DNA of 37,514 nt, from assembly GCF_014196835.1 (NCBI RefSeq), contig NZ_JACIEK010000024.1:1-37514 (forward strand). The letters run 5' to 3'. The notes under the pieces were generated by a model. That model searched no databases, was not told the DNA's origin, and saw nothing but the letters and a program-made list of their open reading frames with translations. The stretch is from Aureimonas pseudogalii. Its GTDB lineage: Bacteria; Pseudomonadota; Alphaproteobacteria; Rhizobiales; Rhizobiaceae. This document shows positions 35,355 to 37,514 of the stretch, in pieces. Each line of letters begins with the position of its first letter. The first letter of the stretch is position 1. The position numbers and the translations under genes were made by a program.

Positions 35355-36043
35355 CTAGCGGGTTCTCAGCGGCATCATCTTCGTCAACCGCAACGGTCTG
35401 CGATGGCGGGGTGCGCCCAGGGACTATGGGCCTGCGATAACGCTTTACAACCGCTGGAAGCGTTGGGGTGAAGCGGACGTCTCCGTCCGAATGATGGAAG
35501 GTCTGGTAGCAGCCGGTGCCGATCCTAGGACCGTCATGATCGATGCGACCTATCTGAAGGCCCATCGCACGGTATCGAGCCTCGCGGTCAAAAAGGGGGT
35601 CTCGGTCGCCTGATCGGCCGCACCAAAGGCGGCATGAACACCAAGCTTCACACCATTGCTGATACGAACGGCCGCCCGTTGAGCTTCTTTCTGACCGCCG
35701 GGCCCGTCAGCGACTACACTGGGGCCGGAGCCTTGCTGGACGATCTGCCCAAGGCGTAGTAGCTTCTCGGAGATCGGGGCTACGACGCCGACTGGTTCCG
35801 GGACGCCTTGCAAGCGAATGGCATTAAGCCCTGTATCCCAGGGCGCAAGTCGCGCAACGCGCCGGTGCGCCACGATAAACGCCGCTACCGGCGACGCAAC
35901 CGCATCGAGATCATGTCGGGCGGCTGAAGGACTGGCGGCGCGTCGCAACCCGCTACGACCGGTGCCCGACTGTCTTCTTCTCCGCCATCGCGCTTGCAGC
36001 CACCGTTCTATTCTGGCTCTAAGCTATAAGTCCTGACCCTAAC

Positions 36044-36370
36044 TTAAACTACACTGGGCAGTGGCGTTTCTGGACGATCTGCCCAAAGGCTCAATGGCTG
36101 CTGGGTGATCGCGCCTACGACGACGACTGGTTCCAAGACGCCTGGCAAGCAAAGGGCATCAAGCGTTGCATTACAAGGCGTAAGTCGCGCAACGCACCGG
36201 TACGCCACGACAAACGCTGCTACCGGCGACGCAACCGCATCGAGGTCGTGTTCGGGCGACTGAAGACCGGCGGGTTGCGACCCGCTACGACCGATGTCCG
36301 ACCGTCTTCTTCTCCGCCATCGCCCTCGCAGCCACTGTTCTATTTTGGCTCTGAGCTGTGAGTCCTGAAA
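36044..36370 (+). pseudogene. 3' fragment of a second IS5-family transposase
   Basis: The sequence repeats the 3' third of the outer IS5 gene (about 35708-36035) with many substitutions, from a YTG-type start (CTACACTGGG) through DDLPK, WLLGD and the RRYRRR region to the CTCTGAGC...AGTCCTGA end. Frames are broken in several places. It is a diverged relic lying directly next to the outer IS5 end. Confidence 0.75.
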
Positions 36371-36780
36371 CCAGACCGCTGGCCACGATGAGGTTCGCAA
36401 TGTCGATCGCCTGAATCAAAGTCACGCGCTCATAGGCGCATGGCAACGGACGATCTGATCGACATCGAGGTGTCGCCCCTCGGGGTCATCACGCTTGGGC
36501 ACCTTGCTTGGCTCCTTCCGGCGCCGAAGTGCCGGAAAGCTTGTTGTCCCTACGCGACCGCCATCAGGGTCGGGGCTCGGTAAATCCCGCCCCTGACAAG
36601 TAGGGCCCAGATCTTGCGCGGCGATCGAACAGCCACGGGTCTGTTTTCACAGGCGGCTAGCGCCACGGTTGTGACCTTGTAGGGCTTACAGGCAGTCAGG
36701 GAGGCGGCCTAGAGCGGCAGCTTAGAGCCGCTTGGCTGCTTCAGGATCGAGGTCGCACCGACCATCAGAAGCAAGCGCCG
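36371..36780. other. Mosaic of degraded DNA, probably IS relics
   Basis: About 410 bases without an intact gene. On the minus strand, 36550-36687 reads KPYKVTTVALA then RPVAVRSPRKIWALLVRGGIYR before a stop. The first words resemble the end of IS110-type transposases, but the match is too short to be sure. The rest shows nothing recognisable. Confidence 0.3.
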
Positions 36781-37440
36781 TTGAACGTTGCTTCGCTTTG
36801 TGATGCCGCCGAGGCGCTCCTTGCCGCCGCTTACGTGGGCGCTCGGCCGACCTACGGCTACAGGCGCGTCACGGCGCTGCTGAACCGGGAGCTACGCCTG
36901 CAGGGGAAGCCGACGGTCAACGCCAAACAAGTACTGCGGATCATGCAGCATCACGGTCTGAGGCTCAAACGCCATACGGCTTAGCGGTCCGGTCGAACCT
37001 ACGACAGCATCGTCATCGCGCTGCGCTCCAACATCCGCTGGTGCTCGGATCGTCTGGAGATTTACGCCCGCAACCACGGGGTCGTGTGCGTCCTCTTCGT
37101 CTTGGATGCCTGCGACCAAGAGGTCATCGCTTCGTCGGCCGTCGCCCATGCAGACATCTCCAGCGAGATGATTCGCGATCTGATGGTGACGGCTGTCGAA
37201 CGTCGCTTCGGTACCACCAAGGTCCCGCACGGTGTCGAATAGCTATCGGACAACACAGCGCCTACATCGCCAGGGACACCGCCAATACTGCCCGAGCCCT
37301 TGGCCTGCGGCTGCTCTTCACGCCTGTCCGCAGCCCGGAATCCAAAGGCATGTCTGAGGCCTTCGTCAAAACCCCGAAATGCGACTACGCTCGCGTCACC
37401 ATTCTGCCCGACGCCAACACCATCCTGGACTTGCCCCGGG
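36781..37440 (+). pseudogene. IS3-family (IS2-like) transposase OrfB, broken
   Basis: Residues correspond to IS2-type OrfB: RPTYGYRRVTALLNREL, NAKQVLRIMQHHGLRLKRHT, then FVLDACDQEVIASS with the first catalytic Asp, SSEMIRDLMVTAVERRFG, LSDN with the second Asp, and SEAFVKT with the Glu. In-frame TAG codons lie at 36982-36984 and 37240-37242 (the latter where VEW is expected). A base is missing in the following LSDNGS codons, so the last part continues in another frame. Both the 5' end and the C terminus are missing; the latter stops where new sequence begins around 37435. Confidence 0.85.
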
Positions 37441-37478
37441 AAAGTGGAGAGCTCTTCTGAAGGAAAGAGGAGCATTTC

Positions 37479-37514
37479 ATGGGCAAGCCGCAGCGCCGGT
37501 TCGGGAAGGAGTTT
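37479..37514 (+). CDS. Start of a probable transposase gene, cut by the window edge
   Basis: ATG at 37479 follows AAGAGGAG (37465-37472). The 12 visible codons read MGKPQRRFGKEF, similar to the first residues of IS3-type OrfA proteins (K-x-R-R-x-F-x-x-E-F). The preceding TGCCCCGGGAAAGTGGAG (from about 37434) could be the terminus of this second IS, which would explain why orfB stops there. Confidence 0.4.
   Translation, partial: MGKPQRRFGKEF

Larger units (their letters stand above)
34425..36022 (+). pseudogene. IS5-family (IS427-like) transposase, disrupted
   Basis: The N-terminal part reads MSDLSWLTDEQLNRLRPFF up to RPRVDD at about 34516. After the inserted IS it resumes at 35359 with VLSGIIFVNRNGLRW and continues to GLVAAGADPRTVMIDATYLKAH. 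Further damage includes a frame change in the AAAAAGGGGG tract near 35588, a double stop (TAGTAG, near 35757) where KAQW is expected, and a one-base loss in the FGRLKDW region near 35914. The last residues (ATVLFWL) are still recognisable. It cannot make an active transposase. Confidence 0.85.
34362..36041 (+). mobile_element. IS5-family element, outer copy, interrupted by a second IS5
   Basis: The ends are related inverted repeats: on the left GTGTCAGGATCC, on the right the complement of a GGTCAGGACTTATAG terminus near 36030-36040, with TA bordering both sides. The transposase gene is broken by an inserted IS5 element (34518-35354) and by several mutations. Without the insert the element would be about 840 bases, a normal IS427-group size. 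Confidence 0.75.

Overview
The window looks like accessory DNA (a plasmid or island) from a GC-rich alphaproteobacterium of the Hyphomicrobiales (Rhizobiales) type. The grounds are an Agrobacterium-like sulfoquinovose gene cluster, a rhizobial-style hmu haem locus, a Ros/MucR-type regulator, and many insertion sequences with IS-derived sequence at both edges. Genus and replicon cannot be settled from the sequence alone.

Region 1 (about 0.5-11.8 kb) is a complete oxidative sulfoquinovose (sulfo-SMO) catabolic locus. On the minus strand lie the regulator smoD and the transport/hydrolysis genes smoE-F-G-H-I; divergently on the plus strand lie smoC-B-A. The ABC importer brings in sulfoquinovosyl glycerol, SmoI releases sulfoquinovose, SmoA and SmoC remove the sulfonate with reduced flavin, and SmoB reduces the sugar aldehyde to glucose. 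A YeiH-type transporter follows and may export the sulfite. An identical 16-bp motif sits upstream of both smoE and smoC, in the same orientation relative to transcription, and is a good SmoD operator candidate.

Region 2 (11.8-20.0 kb) is a haem-uptake locus (hmuT-U-V-S divergent from a TonB-dependent receptor) flanked by two inverted IS6-family copies. Region 3 (20.0-24.9 kb) has a BrnT/BrnA toxin-antitoxin pair between two IS6 copies, then an EamA exporter, a cysteine hydrolase and a DJ-1/PfpI gene cut by a fourth IS6 copy, with a remnant of another enzyme gene on the far side. Region 4 (24.9-27.3 kb) has a LysE exporter, a MucR-like regulator with an altered metal site, and a hypothetical protein.

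Region 5 (27.3-34.3 kb) is a type I secretion operon, read leftward: a 74-residue protein, a 1061-residue RTX protein, an ABC exporter and a HlyD adaptor. The RTX protein has a proline-rich N terminus leading to an Asp-Pro bond directly before a FrpC-like calcium-binding module, so it may be a self-cleaving 'clip-and-link' protein. Its N-terminal half is AT-rich and its C-terminal repeat half GC-rich. Region 6 (34.3 kb to the end) is an IS graveyard: an IS5 copy interrupted by a second IS5 element with a CTAG target duplication, a further IS5 remnant, a broken IS3-family orfB and the first codons of another reading frame. No tRNA, rRNA or CRISPR array was seen.
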